A DNA stretch of 35,413 bases from Spirochaetia bacterium (GCA_026002045.1 BOAV01000017.1:1-35413), one strand, 5' to 3'; counted from the stretch's first letter, positions 16,897-24,733 are shown. Translations and numbers: made by a program. Notes: generated by a model from the sequence alone, not told the origin.

Positions 16897-17384
16897 CATA
16901 AGAGATCCGGCTTGCCGGCCTCCGGTTCAGCCGCTATTGGGCCTGCAGCTATTGGCTGAAAAACCGCCGCTTCCACCTGTTTCAACTTCCATACCAGCGC
17001 CACCCCTCCGCAGGCAGAAAGAATATCCCCTGCGGCAATAAAAAGAAGGCTCCCTCCCACAATCCAAATAAAAGATTCGGGATCGTTCATAAAAAACGCA
17101 TTAATGATCCGCTCCCACGAAAAAACGCACCATCCCAGCGCAGAAACCGCGGAAATCACCTTCCCCGCCGTATAAAGGGGTACATACGCCCCATATCGTT
17201 GCGGGTCCAGCCGCACAAACAGGGCCATCAGCAGAAAAAGCACATTTGCCGCCCCATACACCAGAACGGGAAACACCACTCCCTCCTCTGTCGGCGCCGC
17301 CCGGCCAATTACCCAGACCAGCGCAGCTAAACGGACGAACTCATATACAAAAAGAACCCCTCGCAGGGGCCGATATATTCCCAT
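16896..17384 (-). CDS. Four-helix membrane protein, function unknown
   Basis: 162-residue integral membrane protein. Four hydrophobic segments can be seen: about 9-27 (LFVYEFVRLAALVWVIG), 36-58 (VVFPVLVYGAANVLFLLMALF), 69-88 (VPLYTAGKVISAVSALGWCVF) and 105-131 (FIWIVGGSLLFIAAGDILSACGGVAL). An Ala/Pro/Glu-rich cytoplasmic tail follows. The pattern resembles small conserved membrane proteins seen in spirochaetes, but no family or motif was recognised. The ATG at 17384 lacks a clear SD (upstream TTAGATTTTTGAT). It is not obviously linked to flgM, since a terminator for flgM lies between them. Function cannot be assigned. Confidence 0.6.
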   Translation of the reverse strand: MGIYRPLRGVLFVYEFVRLAALVWVIGRAAPTEEGVVFPVLVYGAANVLFLLMALFVRLDPQRYGAYVPLYTAGKVISAVSALGWCVFSWERIINAFFMNDPESFIWIVGGSLLFIAAGDILSACGGVALVWKLKQVEAAVFQPIAAGPIAAEPEAGKPDLL

Positions 17385-17443
17385 ATCAAAAATCTAAGGG
17401 TATGAGGGGGGAGGGTCAAGGGGGATGTCAACATACCGGCGCA

Positions 17444-17480
17444 TAAAAAAACGGAACCCCGGTACATGCCCTGGGTTCCG
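17444..17480 (-). terminator. Intrinsic terminator after flgM
   Basis: On the minus strand CGGAACCC pairs with GGGTTCCG across a 13-base loop, followed by a run of seven T. It ends the rsmI-flgM unit. Confidence 0.85.
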
Positions 17481-17528
17481 CTCTTCGTAATTTATCCGCT
17501 CCCGGCCGATGGCCCGGAGTCAGGGGCC

Positions 17529-17822
17529 TTAGAGTCCAAAGGCCTCCATGATTTTATCCGCCGTCGCGTTAATGATACGGTCGTTGACGTATGAGGGATC
17601 GTTGATCTTTGCCCTGAGCTCGGCAACCCGGTCGGCCCGTACATCGGGGGCGGCAGCCTTGATCATTTCTATGGCGCGATACAATTCACCTTTCTCAAGG
17701 GCCTCTGTGGAGAGGCTGATGGAGTCGGATTTTGCGCTCTGGCTTACGGGCTCATTCCTTCCCGGCTTTTTACCGGGCTGAATTGGCTCTGGAAAACCTA
17801 CTCTTTCAATTGTCATACTCAT
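17529..17822 (-). CDS. flgM: Anti-sigma-28 factor FlgM
   Basis: 97-residue FlgM homologue. FlgM binds the flagellar sigma factor FliA/WhiG (sigma-28) and holds late flagellar genes off until the hook-basal body can export it. The N-terminal half is polar and likely disordered (PIQPGKKPGRNEPVSQSAKSDSI). The C-terminal half holds the helical sigma-binding region: SLSTEALEKGELYRAIEMIKAAAPDVRADRVAELRAKI, then a YVNDRIINATADKIMEAFGL end. The S-x-E---V/A-x-LR-x-I pattern is the family signature. Starts at 17849, 17822 and 17816 are possible; 17822 gives the standard length and has a purine-rich AGGTAGGG upstream. It lies 34 bases after rsmI, probably in the same transcript. It implies a motile organism. 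Confidence 0.88.
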   Translation of the reverse strand: MSMTIERVGFPEPIQPGKKPGRNEPVSQSAKSDSISLSTEALEKGELYRAIEMIKAAAPDVRADRVAELRAKINDPSYVNDRIINATADKIMEAFGL

Positions 17823-17856
17823 ATCCCTACCTATACCTATTATCGGCACAAAGCTG

Positions 17857-18552
17857 CTAATAGTTTACACGCTTATTGGATTTCTTTCCAGATACATAGA
17901 CGGAAAATTCGCCCATTTGTCTGTTTTTTTCACCCAATTCCGCATAAATTTCCCCTGCGGTTCCCCGCAAATACTCTTCGTGGACCTTGGTCATTTCCCG
18001 GCCCACACAAACATAACGCTCACAATCAAATTCGGCAAGATCCTCGAAAAGCTTGAGTATTCTGAAGGGAGATTCGTACAAAACAAAGGCCGATTCGGTT
18101 TCCAGCAGTTCCCTGAGCCGGGTCCGCCGCCGCCCGGCCTTGGGGGATAAAAATCCTTCAAAAATGACGGTTTTATCCATACCCCCGGCCACGCTGAGAA
18201 GGGAGGCGAAGGCCGAGGGGCCGGGGATAGGGATAACCTTATGCCCCGCCTCCACCGCCAGCCTGACCAGCACCGCACCGGGATCGCTCACCGCCGGGGT
18301 GCCCGCATCGCTGGCAAAGGCGGCGTTTTTGCCCTCGTTGAGCTCCGCAATCACCTTTTCCGCCGCAAAGCCCTCGTTTTGGGATCGGCAGGAGATCATC
18401 CGCACGCTGATCCCCAGGTGGCTGAGGAGTTTGAGGGTCCTTCGGGTGTCCTCGCAGGCAACCACGTCCACGGTTTTGAGAATTTCCGCCGCCCGGAAGC
18501 TGATGTCCCCCAAATTCCCGATGGGTGTGCCGATAATATACAGGGTTGCCAC
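17857..18552 (-). CDS. rsmI: 16S rRNA (cytidine-1402-2'-O)-methyltransferase RsmI
   Basis: 231-residue SAM-dependent tetrapyrrole-methylase-fold enzyme that methylates the 2'-hydroxyl of C1402 in the 16S rRNA decoding centre. Signature blocks: LYIIGTPIGNLGDISFRA (4-21), ACEDTRRTLKLLSHLGI, ASDAGTPAVSDPGAVLVR and IPGPSAFASLLSVAG. The protein ends after the FSVYVSGKK strand, so the short C-terminal HTH-like segment of many RsmI proteins (about 280 residues) is missing; the catalytic domain is complete. The start is a GTG with a GAGG very close upstream. It is divergent, by 68 bases, from a cysteine-pair membrane protein, and upstream of flgM. Confidence 0.93.
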   Translation of the reverse strand: MATLYIIGTPIGNLGDISFRAAEILKTVDVVACEDTRRTLKLLSHLGISVRMISCRSQNEGFAAEKVIAELNEGKNAAFASDAGTPAVSDPGAVLVRLAVEAGHKVIPIPGPSAFASLLSVAGGMDKTVIFEGFLSPKAGRRRTRLRELLETESAFVLYESPFRILKLFEDLAEFDCERYVCVGREMTKVHEEYLRGTAGEIYAELGEKNRQMGEFSVYVSGKKSNKRVNY

Positions 18553-18620
18553 CCCTCAAGTATAGCCATGGGGTGCATAATCGGCTAGCAGGCGGGATAG
18601 GACGGGGCAGGGCGCAGAAA

Positions 18621-19082
18621 ATGGGTTCTTATATTTTTATATTGATCGTCATTGGCATCCTGCTGCTCTGGATCGGGTTTACCCTCTTTTTCGGGAACAG
18701 ACGCGGCAGGGGCCGGGGCGGGAATAAGGGCGGCCACGGTCCATCTGCCGGGAAACACCGGCGGGGGCAGGTGTCGCAGGAATCTATTGAAGAGGGTATC
18801 GCCGGGGATCCCCAGGTCTGCCCGATCTGTTCCGCCAAACTCCCAAAGGGGGAACTGGTCAAATCTTCGGCCTTTCCCTCGCTCAACGGCAGGGACCGGC
18901 TGATGCACATTCAGGGCTGCGTCTATTGCCTTAAAGGCAAGCGTCCCCGGTACTGTCCGGTTTGCGGCGCATCCCTCAGGGACGATGAATACCTTATTTC
19001 ACGGATCTTTGAGCGGCCGGGGCGATCCCATGTGCATGTTATCGGGTGTAATCAATGCCGGGGCTTGCATGCGATAGATTAG
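18621..19082 (+). CDS. Membrane-anchored protein with four CxxC pairs
   Basis: 153 residues from the preferred start at 18621; a longer frame opens at 18546 but overlaps rsmI and lacks a signal. One N-terminal transmembrane helix (about 4-24) precedes a basic Gly/Arg-rich linker (26-50). The soluble part has four CxxC pairs: Cys67/70, 100/103, 112/115 and 143/146 (CPIC, CVYC, CPVC, CNQC). The spacing suggests two zinc-ribbon or treble-clef sites. With basic residues following the helix the soluble part is probably cytoplasmic. No family was recognised. It is convergent with the pseudouridine synthase gene, with only 17 bases between and no terminator seen. Confidence 0.7.
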   Translation: MGSYIFILIVIGILLLWIGFTLFFGNRRGRGRGGNKGGHGPSAGKHRRGQVSQESIEEGIAGDPQVCPICSAKLPKGELVKSSAFPSLNGRDRLMHIQGCVYCLKGKRPRYCPVCGASLRDDEYLISRIFERPGRSHVHVIGCNQCRGLHAID

Positions 19083-19099
19083 GCCAGGAAGACCGGGCT

Positions 19100-19870
19100 T
19101 CACTTCTCGGCCTGCAAAAATTTCCAGTCGCCCCCCGCCTGTTTCTCCATCTGTTTTATCAGCGCCGCCATGTCCCGGCTCAGGGGCGCGTTCAGGGTAA
19201 GGCCCTTGCCTGTGGGTAAAACCAGCTCCGCTGCGTGGAGGCCGAGCCGGGAGAGGAGGGGCTTTTCGTCAAAGGGGTCGCCCCGCCAGCCACGTTTGAA
19301 GGATGAAAGCAGTACCGGCTTGCTGTTGCCGTAGAGGGGATCGCAGACCACAGGGTGACCCAGGCTGCTCAGGTGGACCCGGATCTGGTGGGTCCGGCCG
19401 GTTTCGGGGAGGGCTTCCACTACGCTGTAGTTACCGGCGCTTCCCAACAGGCGGAATTTTGTAAGGGATTTTTTCCCCTGGTATTTGTCGATAATCGTAT
19501 GATGCTGTTTGTTGCCGTTGGGAACCAGGGGCAGATCGCAGACCGTTTCCTTCCAGGCGGGCCGGCCATGGACTACCGCATAGTAACGCTTTTTTACCAG
19601 CCGGTCCTCAAAGGCCCGGGACAGCGTTTTGTGGGTTTCCTCGTCTTTGGCGAATACCACCACACCCGAAGTGTCCTGGTCGATGCGGTGTACCGTGTAA
19701 AGCCGGTGGGGGACATCCGCCTTTTCGTTCAGGAATGCTTCAAGGAGTTTATCCAGCCGTTCCCTGGAATCGTCCCAGCGGTCGGCGCTGACGGCGATCC
19801 CTGCCGCCTTGTTTACCGCAGCAATGAAATCATCCTCATAGATAAGAGAAAAGGGGGAATTTTGTTTCAT
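19100..19870 (-). CDS. RluA-family pseudouridine synthase
   Basis: 256-residue RNA pseudouridine synthase. The catalytic motif is HRIDQDTSGVVVFAK (61-75) with catalytic Asp64. Further family blocks: FEDRLVKKRYYAVVHG, EALPETGRTHQIRVHLSSLGHPVVCDPLYG, and LGLHAAELVLP. There is no N-terminal S4 domain, as in the short RluA/RluC-like and TruC-like members; the RNA site it modifies cannot be deduced. It starts 20 bases after the VOC gene, with a weak SD (CAGG), so it is probably the last gene of the minus-strand sugar operon. A housekeeping RNA enzyme in such an operon is odd but not rare in compact genomes. Confidence 0.9.
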   Translation of the reverse strand: MKQNSPFSLIYEDDFIAAVNKAAGIAVSADRWDDSRERLDKLLEAFLNEKADVPHRLYTVHRIDQDTSGVVVFAKDEETHKTLSRAFEDRLVKKRYYAVVHGRPAWKETVCDLPLVPNGNKQHHTIIDKYQGKKSLTKFRLLGSAGNYSVVEALPETGRTHQIRVHLSSLGHPVVCDPLYGNSKPVLLSSFKRGWRGDPFDEKPLLSRLGLHAAELVLPTGKGLTLNAPLSRDMAALIKQMEKQAGGDWKFLQAEK

Positions 19871-19890
19871 GAAACCTGAGTGTAACGCTT

Positions 19891-20340
19891 TTACCGCGCC
19901 GCGTCTTCCGCCGCGATCCGTTCATTGGCCTGTATCTGATAACAGTCCGGAGGCAGTTCCATAAACTCTATCCGGTTGCCGTCAGGATCGTGGGTCCAGA
20001 ACTGGAGGCACTTGGAAAATCCTTTCTTTAACTCCGTATCAATGGGAGCGCCCCGGCCCCGGACTTCCTCAAGGCACTTGGCTAAATCATCCACTTCAAA
20101 ACAAATGTGGTTAAGTCCGACTTCGGTTTGATGATCCCCGCGCCCGTCTGTGGTCCCGTTGGGGAAAATCTCGATGTAGTTGCTGGGGGCCACAAACATG
20201 TGAACGCTCCCCAGCTTGCCCCCTTCCAGATTATGCATGCGGAAGGCTTCCTTCATGCCCAAAACTTCCCGGTAAAATTTTGCGGTTGCCTCAATGTCCC
20301 GTGCCCGAATGGCTATGTGGCCGATTCTCTTGATAGTCAT
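19891..20340 (-). CDS. VOC-superfamily (glyoxalase-like) protein
   Basis: 149-residue protein of the vicinal oxygen chelate fold, built of two beta-alpha-beta-beta-beta units. Candidate metal ligands sit in the expected four places: His8 (IGHIAIR), Glu57 (YIEIFP), His78 (LNHICFEVDD) and Glu125 (NRIEFMEL). That is the ligand set of glyoxalase I and methylmalonyl-CoA epimerase types. SD AGGGAG is well spaced from the ATG. It follows two sugar dehydrogenase genes with a 20-base gap, so it probably acts on a keto- or aldehyde-sugar intermediate as an isomerase, epimerase or lyase. The specific reaction is not determinable. Confidence 0.85.
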   Translation of the reverse strand: MTIKRIGHIAIRARDIEATAKFYREVLGMKEAFRMHNLEGGKLGSVHMFVAPSNYIEIFPNGTTDGRGDHQTEVGLNHICFEVDDLAKCLEEVRGRGAPIDTELKKGFSKCLQFWTHDPDGNRIEFMELPPDCYQIQANERIAAEDAAR

Positions 20341-20360
20341 AGATTACTCCCTGATCATAC

Positions 20361-21443
20361 TTACTTTACCTTGACCGCCTGCATCTGGGCCTTTACCGAA
20401 AGTTCCGCCGCCTTAAAGCAGTGGTCCTGGGTCATGGCGTTTTCCGTGCGGTTAAGGCAGTCCAGGATGAGCTGGCCAAAGTAGGGATAGCCCACCTTGC
20501 CTTCCACATGATAGTAGGTTTCCTCGTGCTGATTGGCCAGGAACAGATGCCCGCCACCGGAGCCTTTGATACCCACATTCACGTATTTGCGCTGCTCAAT
20601 GTAGCCCTCGGTTCCCAGAATGAAGGAGCGTCCGTCCCCCCAGGTCTGGAGCCCGTCGGGGGTGAACCAGTCCACCCGGAAATACTGGGTGGCGCCGTTG
20701 TCACCCAGCAGGGTGGCGTCGCCGAAATCGTCCAGTTCGGGGTAGTCGGGGTGGTTGTAGTTGCCGATCTTGCTGCTGAGTACCTTTGCATCCTTTACCC
20801 CGGCGTAGAACAGAAATTGCTCAATCTGATGGCTGCCGATGTCGCAGAGGATGCCGCCGTATTGGGCCTTCTTGAAGAACCAGTCCGGCCGGGACGAGGG
20901 CGCCCCGACGCGGTGGGGTCCCATGCCCAGCACCTGAATAACCTTGCCGATGGCCCCCTGTTCAATGAGCTGCCCCGCAAAGACGGCGCTTTCCACATGG
21001 ATCCGCTCACTGTAGTAGCACATGTACTTTTTGCCCGTTTTCTTTACCGCCGCCTTGGCCGCCTCAAGCTGTTCCAGGGTAGTGAGGGGGGCCTTGTCGG
21101 TAAAGTAATCCTTTCCCGCGGCTATGACCCGCAGGCCCAGGGCGCAGCGTTCAGAAGTGATTGCCGCCCCCGCCACAAGCTTCACTTCCGGGTCATTGAG
21201 GATTTCGTCCTCGCTCTGGGCCGCTTTTGTGCCGGGGAATTTTTCCAGGAAGGCCGCGACTTTCTTGGGGTCCGGGTCGTAGACGCTCTTGAGAACGGCC
21301 CCGGCTTCGGTAAGCCCGTTGCACATGCCATAAATATGCCCGTGATCCAGGGCAATGGCCGCAAAGGTAAACTCTCCTTTTTTGACTACCGGACTGGGTT
21401 TCCCCTTGGGCGCGTAGTTCATTCCATCAGACGCATTTGCCAT
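20361..21443 (-). CDS. Gfo/Idh/MocA-type oxidoreductase, variant nucleotide motif
   Basis: 360-residue protein with the two-domain Gfo/Idh/MocA layout: an N-terminal Rossmann fold and a C-terminal alpha/beta substrate domain. The usual GxGxxG loop reads AIALDHGHIYGM (29-40), and the EKP motif reads TDKAPL (115-120). The catalytic-region motif is GGILCDIGSHQIEQ (196-209), with His205 and Glu208 where His and Asp are usual. These variants recur in a subgroup annotated as dehydrogenases, so it is probably active but with altered cofactor contacts. SD AAGGAG is seven bases upstream. It lies 11 bases after a second, more typical member, suggesting the pair works on one substrate, for example sequential oxidation and reduction of an inositol or sugar derivative. 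Confidence 0.88.
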   Translation of the reverse strand: MANASDGMNYAPKGKPSPVVKKGEFTFAAIALDHGHIYGMCNGLTEAGAVLKSVYDPDPKKVAAFLEKFPGTKAAQSEDEILNDPEVKLVAGAAITSERCALGLRVIAAGKDYFTDKAPLTTLEQLEAAKAAVKKTGKKYMCYYSERIHVESAVFAGQLIEQGAIGKVIQVLGMGPHRVGAPSSRPDWFFKKAQYGGILCDIGSHQIEQFLFYAGVKDAKVLSSKIGNYNHPDYPELDDFGDATLLGDNGATQYFRVDWFTPDGLQTWGDGRSFILGTEGYIEQRKYVNVGIKGSGGGHLFLANQHEETYYHVEGKVGYPYFGQLILDCLNRTENAMTQDHCFKAAELSVKAQMQAVKVK

Positions 21444-21454
21444 GATATTTCTCC

Positions 21455-22627
21455 TTATTTCTTGTATTCACTGCCAACAGTGATATTGCCGGCAAAATCC
21501 TGTACCGAGCCGGTTTTCTGGTAAAAATGGGGAACATTGGCCATAATTCCCTTTACCGTATAGAAGGGATCATCCTTTTGGATTGGCAGATCAATGGTTT
21601 TTCCCTCGGAACCGGCCTTGAAGATGGCGGTAATAAGCTCAATGGTCAGCCGGCCGTCTTCACCCTTGATAAGGAAATCCCCGCCGGTTTCTATGGCCTT
21701 CATCACGTTATCGATCTGCCCGGTATGGGCAATATGGGTAAGGTGGGGCAGGGATTCATAGTAGGCGGTAAGCTCCTTTTCCAGATCCGTGTTCTCAATG
21801 GGGAACCCGTTGTCCTTGGGTGTGGAAGCGTAGACCTTCCAGGGCGCGGAAATCCGGGCTTTTTCCCCCTGAAAGATGACCTGCTGTTCCTCGCCGTGGT
21901 GGATGACCGAACTGGTAACCTGGACCAGGGCGCCCTTTGCGCAGGCCCCGCCGCCGTACTGCATCACCGCCACGGAGATGTCCTCCACCTCGGCGTTGTC
22001 GTGGGCGGCGTTGCTGATCATGGCGCTTACCTTTGAGGGCCGGCCCAGCATCCACCCCAGCATGTCAATGTGATGCACCGCATGGTTCAGGGTACAGCCG
22101 CCCCCTTCCTTCTCCCAGGTGCCCCGCCACCAGAGGTCGTAGTAGCAATGGCCCCGCCACCAGTGGGAATCTATCTGGGCATGGACCACCTTGCCGATTT
22201 TGCCGCTGTCCAGCACGGTTTTAAGGTTCGCAATGGGGTCCCGGAAGCGGTTTTGGGCTATGGGGGAGAAAATTTTGCCGCTTTCCTTGGCAGCCTTGAT
22301 CATGGCGTCACATTCTTCCAGAGAAGCGGCCATGGGTTTTTCCACGATGACGTTTTTGCCCGCCTTTAAGAAATCAATGGCGATTTCCGCGTGAACGTAG
22401 GGCGGGGTACAGATACTTACCAGATCAATAGAAGGATCATTCAGAATTTCCTTATGGGACGCAAACACCTTCGCGTTAGGAAGCTTGTAGTCCTTCTTTT
22501 TCTGCTCCGCCTTTTCAGGGTATATATCCACCAGATGGGTGATGACGCACCGTTCAGGGAAAGTAACATAGGCATCGAGATGCATCCGGGAAATATTGCC
22601 CGTACCGATAATAGCAACGTTTAACAT
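21455..22627 (-). CDS. Gfo/Idh/MocA-type NAD(P)-dependent sugar dehydrogenase
   Basis: 390 residues from ATG 22627, chosen over the frame's first codon at 22663 because GGAGGAAG lies properly before it and the Rossmann strand MLNVAIIGTGNISRMHLDAY then begins at residue 1. Motifs: GTGNIS (8-13) for dinucleotide binding, VEKPMA (95-100) and GGGCTLNHAVHHIDMLGWMLG (175-195) with the family's HxxD (His185, Asp188). A Trp-rich WWRGHCYYDLWWRG segment precedes the active site and may shape the sugar pocket. First gene of the minus-strand operon, divergent from an importer and controlled by a promoter with an operator-like palindrome. It likely oxidises the sugar brought in by that importer. Confidence 0.92.
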   Translation of the reverse strand: MLNVAIIGTGNISRMHLDAYVTFPERCVITHLVDIYPEKAEQKKKDYKLPNAKVFASHKEILNDPSIDLVSICTPPYVHAEIAIDFLKAGKNVIVEKPMAASLEECDAMIKAAKESGKIFSPIAQNRFRDPIANLKTVLDSGKIGKVVHAQIDSHWWRGHCYYDLWWRGTWEKEGGGCTLNHAVHHIDMLGWMLGRPSKVSAMISNAAHDNAEVEDISVAVMQYGGGACAKGALVQVTSSVIHHGEEQQVIFQGEKARISAPWKVYASTPKDNGFPIENTDLEKELTAYYESLPHLTHIAHTGQIDNVMKAIETGGDFLIKGEDGRLTIELITAIFKAGSEGKTIDLPIQKDDPFYTVKGIMANVPHFYQKTGSVQDFAGNITVGSEYKK

Positions 22628-22660
22628 GGATTTCTTCCTCCAAATAATAAAGTGTACAAA

Positions 22661-22675
22661 CATACTAGCATGCTA
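22661..22675. promoter_or_regulatory. Operator-like motif, copy 1
   Basis: CATACTAGCATGCTA contains the perfect ten-base palindrome TAGCATGCTA. It matches copy 2 at 22743-22757 at 13 of 15 positions. Both copies overlap a -10 box in the same register, as expected for a repressor site. Confidence 0.6.
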
Positions 22676-22690
22676 TTTATGGGACGTCAA
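22662..22690 (-). promoter_or_regulatory. Sigma-70 promoter of the dehydrogenase operon
   Basis: Minus strand: TTGACG (22690-22685), 17-base spacer, TAGTAT (22667-22662). The palindrome TAGCATGCTA (22666-22675) overlaps the first two bases of the -10 box. Confidence 0.75.
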
Positions 22691-22732
22691 CGAAACGCCG
22701 GGAAATATTTTTAACATTTAAGATTTTTTTAT

Positions 22733-22761
22733 TTGACATTGCCATACAAGCGTGCTAGAAT
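22733..22761 (+). promoter_or_regulatory. Sigma-70 promoter of the importer operon
   Basis: TTGACA (22733-22738), 17-base spacer, TAGAAT (22756-22761), followed 41 bases later by the first permease ATG with SD GGAGGAG. Confidence 0.8.
22743..22757. promoter_or_regulatory. Operator-like motif, copy 2
   Basis: CATACAAGCGTGCTA, an imperfect palindrome (AAGCGTGCTA) whose last two bases are the first two of the -10 box, exactly as in copy 1 on the other strand. Confidence 0.6.
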
Positions 22762-22802
22762 TTCAAAACTTGACTGATAATCAGGTCATTGGAGGAGTAG
22801 GC

Positions 22803-23741
22803 ATGGAAAGTAAGAATGCTCCGGTTAATATCAAAAGCCTGAAGCGGGCTAATTATATCAAACGGTCATGGATGCTTTATCTGATGTTGCTGCTGCCCAT
22901 GGTTTATTTTGGGGTGTTCCGTTATGTCCCCATGACCAATATCGCCATCGCCTTTAAGGATTATAACATGTTCCGGGGGGTGTGGGAATCCCCCTGGGTG
23001 GGGACCAAGTGGTTTGCCCAGGCATTTGCCTCCCGGGATTTCTATAATGCCCTGCGTAATACCCTGTGGCTCAACTTTCTTGATCTGGTCATTGGTTTCC
23101 CCGCGCCCATTATCCTTGCCATTTTATTGAATGAAGTAACTTCCACCGGATACAAGAAGCTGACTCAAACCATCGTATACCTTCCCCATTTCCTCTCCTG
23201 GATTATCATCAGCGGTATCGCCTCCCAGTTGTTTGCCCCCGGCGGAGGGATGGTTAATGTGCTGCTTTCCAGGGCGGGTTTTGGCGCCATTGACTTTTTG
23301 ATGAAGAACGAGCTTTGGGTGGGAACCTATGTGGGCTTGGGGGTCTGGCGGGAGGCCGGATGGGGCACCATCATCTACCTTGCGGCCATTACGGGGATCA
23401 ACCCGGAGGTATACGAAGCCGCTGAGGTGGACGGCGCGGGCCGTTTCGGCAAGATCTGGCACGTAACCCTGCCGGGACTGCGGCCTACCATCGTGGTATT
23501 GCTGATTATGAACCTGGGCCGCATTCTGGGCAGCGAATTTGACCGCCCCTATACCATGGCAAACCCAAAGGTTATGCAGGTGGCGGACGTGATCAGTACC
23601 ATGGTGTACCGGGTCGGTATCCGGTCTTTCCAGTTCTCGTATACCGCGGCGATTGGCCTTTTCCAGTCGGTGATCTGTGTTATTTTCCTTGTGGCCGCCA
23701 ATCAACTGGCAAAGAAAGTCGGCGACCGGGGCATCTGGTAG
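22803..23741 (+). CDS. LplB-type sugar ABC transporter permease
   Basis: Inner-membrane permease of the CUT1 family (LplB/UgpA type), 312 residues. Start 22803 is chosen because GGAGGAG precedes it and because the frame's earlier GTG at 22752 lies inside the promoter. Six hydrophobic segments are visible, the first MLYLMLLLPMVYFGVFRYVPM. The EAA loop that contacts the ATPase reads EVYEAAEVDGAGRFGKIWHVTLPGLRPT (about residues 206-233). It pairs with the second permease nine bases downstream. No ATPase gene is present, so a shared MsmK/UgpC-type ATPase elsewhere is assumed. The sugar is unknown but is presumably the substrate of the divergent dehydrogenases. Confidence 0.9.
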   Translation: MESKNAPVNIKSLKRANYIKRSWMLYLMLLLPMVYFGVFRYVPMTNIAIAFKDYNMFRGVWESPWVGTKWFAQAFASRDFYNALRNTLWLNFLDLVIGFPAPIILAILLNEVTSTGYKKLTQTIVYLPHFLSWIIISGIASQLFAPGGGMVNVLLSRAGFGAIDFLMKNELWVGTYVGLGVWREAGWGTIIYLAAITGINPEVYEAAEVDGAGRFGKIWHVTLPGLRPTIVVLLIMNLGRILGSEFDRPYTMANPKVMQVADVISTMVYRVGIRSFQFSYTAAIGLFQSVICVIFLVAANQLAKKVGDRGIW

Positions 23742-23750
23742 GAGGATAAG

Positions 23751-24626
23751 ATGGTTAAATCGAAATCTACAAAAGTGGTCGATGCGGTAATCGTTTTAAT
23801 TCTCTTTGGGGTGATCGTTATCTGCCTGCTGCCCATGGTAAATCTTCTTGCCCGGTCCTTAAGCTCCCCCCTGGCTATCGTCAACCGCCGGGTCTCTATT
23901 TTTCCGGTAGATTTTACCTGGGAATCCTATCAATACGTGTTTAAGGACCCTTCCTTTTCCCGTTCCATGCTCTGGACCGCCATTCTGACGGTGATCTGTA
24001 CCCTGGTATCCCTGACCATGACCATCCTTTGCGCCTTTCCCCTTACCTACGACAACCTGAAGGGCCGCAAGGTTTTTAACACCCTTATCATCTTTACCAT
24101 GTATTTCAGCGCCGGTACGATTCCCAATTATATTTTGATGAAGAGCCTCAATCTATTGAACAACCCCCTGGTGCTTATCCTGCCCAGCTGCCTTTCGGTA
24201 TTCAACATGATCATCCTGCGGAGCTTTTTCTACGGCGTCCCCGACAGTCTGCGGGAATCCGCGGAACTGGACGGGGCAAATCCCTTTACGGTGCTGGTAC
24301 GGATCTACCTTCCCCTGTCCACCCCGGTGCTGGCCACCCTGGCGCTGTTTTACGCGGTGGGCCGTTGGAACGGCTTTTCCGACGCCCTGCTGTATCTGAC
24401 CAAGGCCGACTTCCACCCCATACAGCTAAAGCTCTACAATATCATCAACAATCTTTCAGCCATCGAAATTGCCACCCAGGAGGGCATTGCCGGGGGCGCC
24501 CCCCAGATGAGCGATGGTATGAAGGCCGCCTCGGTTATGTTCGCCACCCTTCCCATTCTGGTGGTTTATCCCTGGCTCCAGCGTTACTTTATCAAGGGTG
24601 TGTCCCTGGGCGCGGTAAAGGGTTAA
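23751..24626 (+). CDS. LplC-type sugar ABC transporter permease
   Basis: 291-residue second permease (LplC/UgpE type) of the same importer, with six predicted membrane helices beginning DAVIVLILFGVIVICLLPM. The EAA loop is DSLRESAELDGANPFTVLVRIYLPLSTP, and the protein ends with the family's usual FIKGVSLGAVKG, a sequence nearly always found at the C-terminus of LplC proteins. SD AGGAGG lies six bases upstream of the ATG. Together with the preceding permease it forms the transmembrane pore. It is intact and useful as a reference for the frameshifted homologue at 31432-32314. It is followed by a cluster of hairpins and then the first solute-binding protein. Confidence 0.92.
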   Translation: MVKSKSTKVVDAVIVLILFGVIVICLLPMVNLLARSLSSPLAIVNRRVSIFPVDFTWESYQYVFKDPSFSRSMLWTAILTVICTLVSLTMTILCAFPLTYDNLKGRKVFNTLIIFTMYFSAGTIPNYILMKSLNLLNNPLVLILPSCLSVFNMIILRSFFYGVPDSLRESAELDGANPFTVLVRIYLPLSTPVLATLALFYAVGRWNGFSDALLYLTKADFHPIQLKLYNIINNLSAIEIATQEGIAGGAPQMSDGMKAASVMFATLPILVVYPWLQRYFIKGVSLGAVKG

Positions 24627-24628
24627 TG

Positions 24629-24733
24629 GACTTGTTCGACAACCTGGTTGGTTGTCGAACAAGTCTTGCAAAATGCTCCGCATTTTGCCGTTTTTAAGTG
24701 GTGGTTGTTCAGAAACTGAAGTTTCTGAACAAC
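24629..24733 (+). repeat. Cluster of three perfect hairpins between permease and binding protein
   Basis: Hairpin 1: a 16-bp perfect stem (24629-24644 with 24650-24665, loop TGGTT). Hairpin 2: an 8-bp stem GCAAAATG/CATTTTGC (24668-24688, loop CTCCG), followed by CG and five T, terminator-like. Hairpin 3: a 13-bp perfect stem (24704-24716 with 24721-24733, loop TGAA). A weaker GC hairpin follows at 24750-24765. The right arms of hairpins 1 and 3 share a GAACAA[G/C]TCT sequence. Confidence 0.8.

Noticed and set aside
20421..21524. A 367-codon open frame on the plus strand.
   Set aside because: It is antisense to a well-supported dehydrogenase gene; GC-rich third positions keep the opposite frame open. 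The long frames at 603-1655 (minus) and 30390-31397 (plus) are dismissed for the same reason.
24629..24733. The hairpin cluster as a CRISPR array or integron attC site.
   Set aside because: The stems differ in sequence and spacing, there are no equal-length spacers and no cas or integrase gene is nearby.
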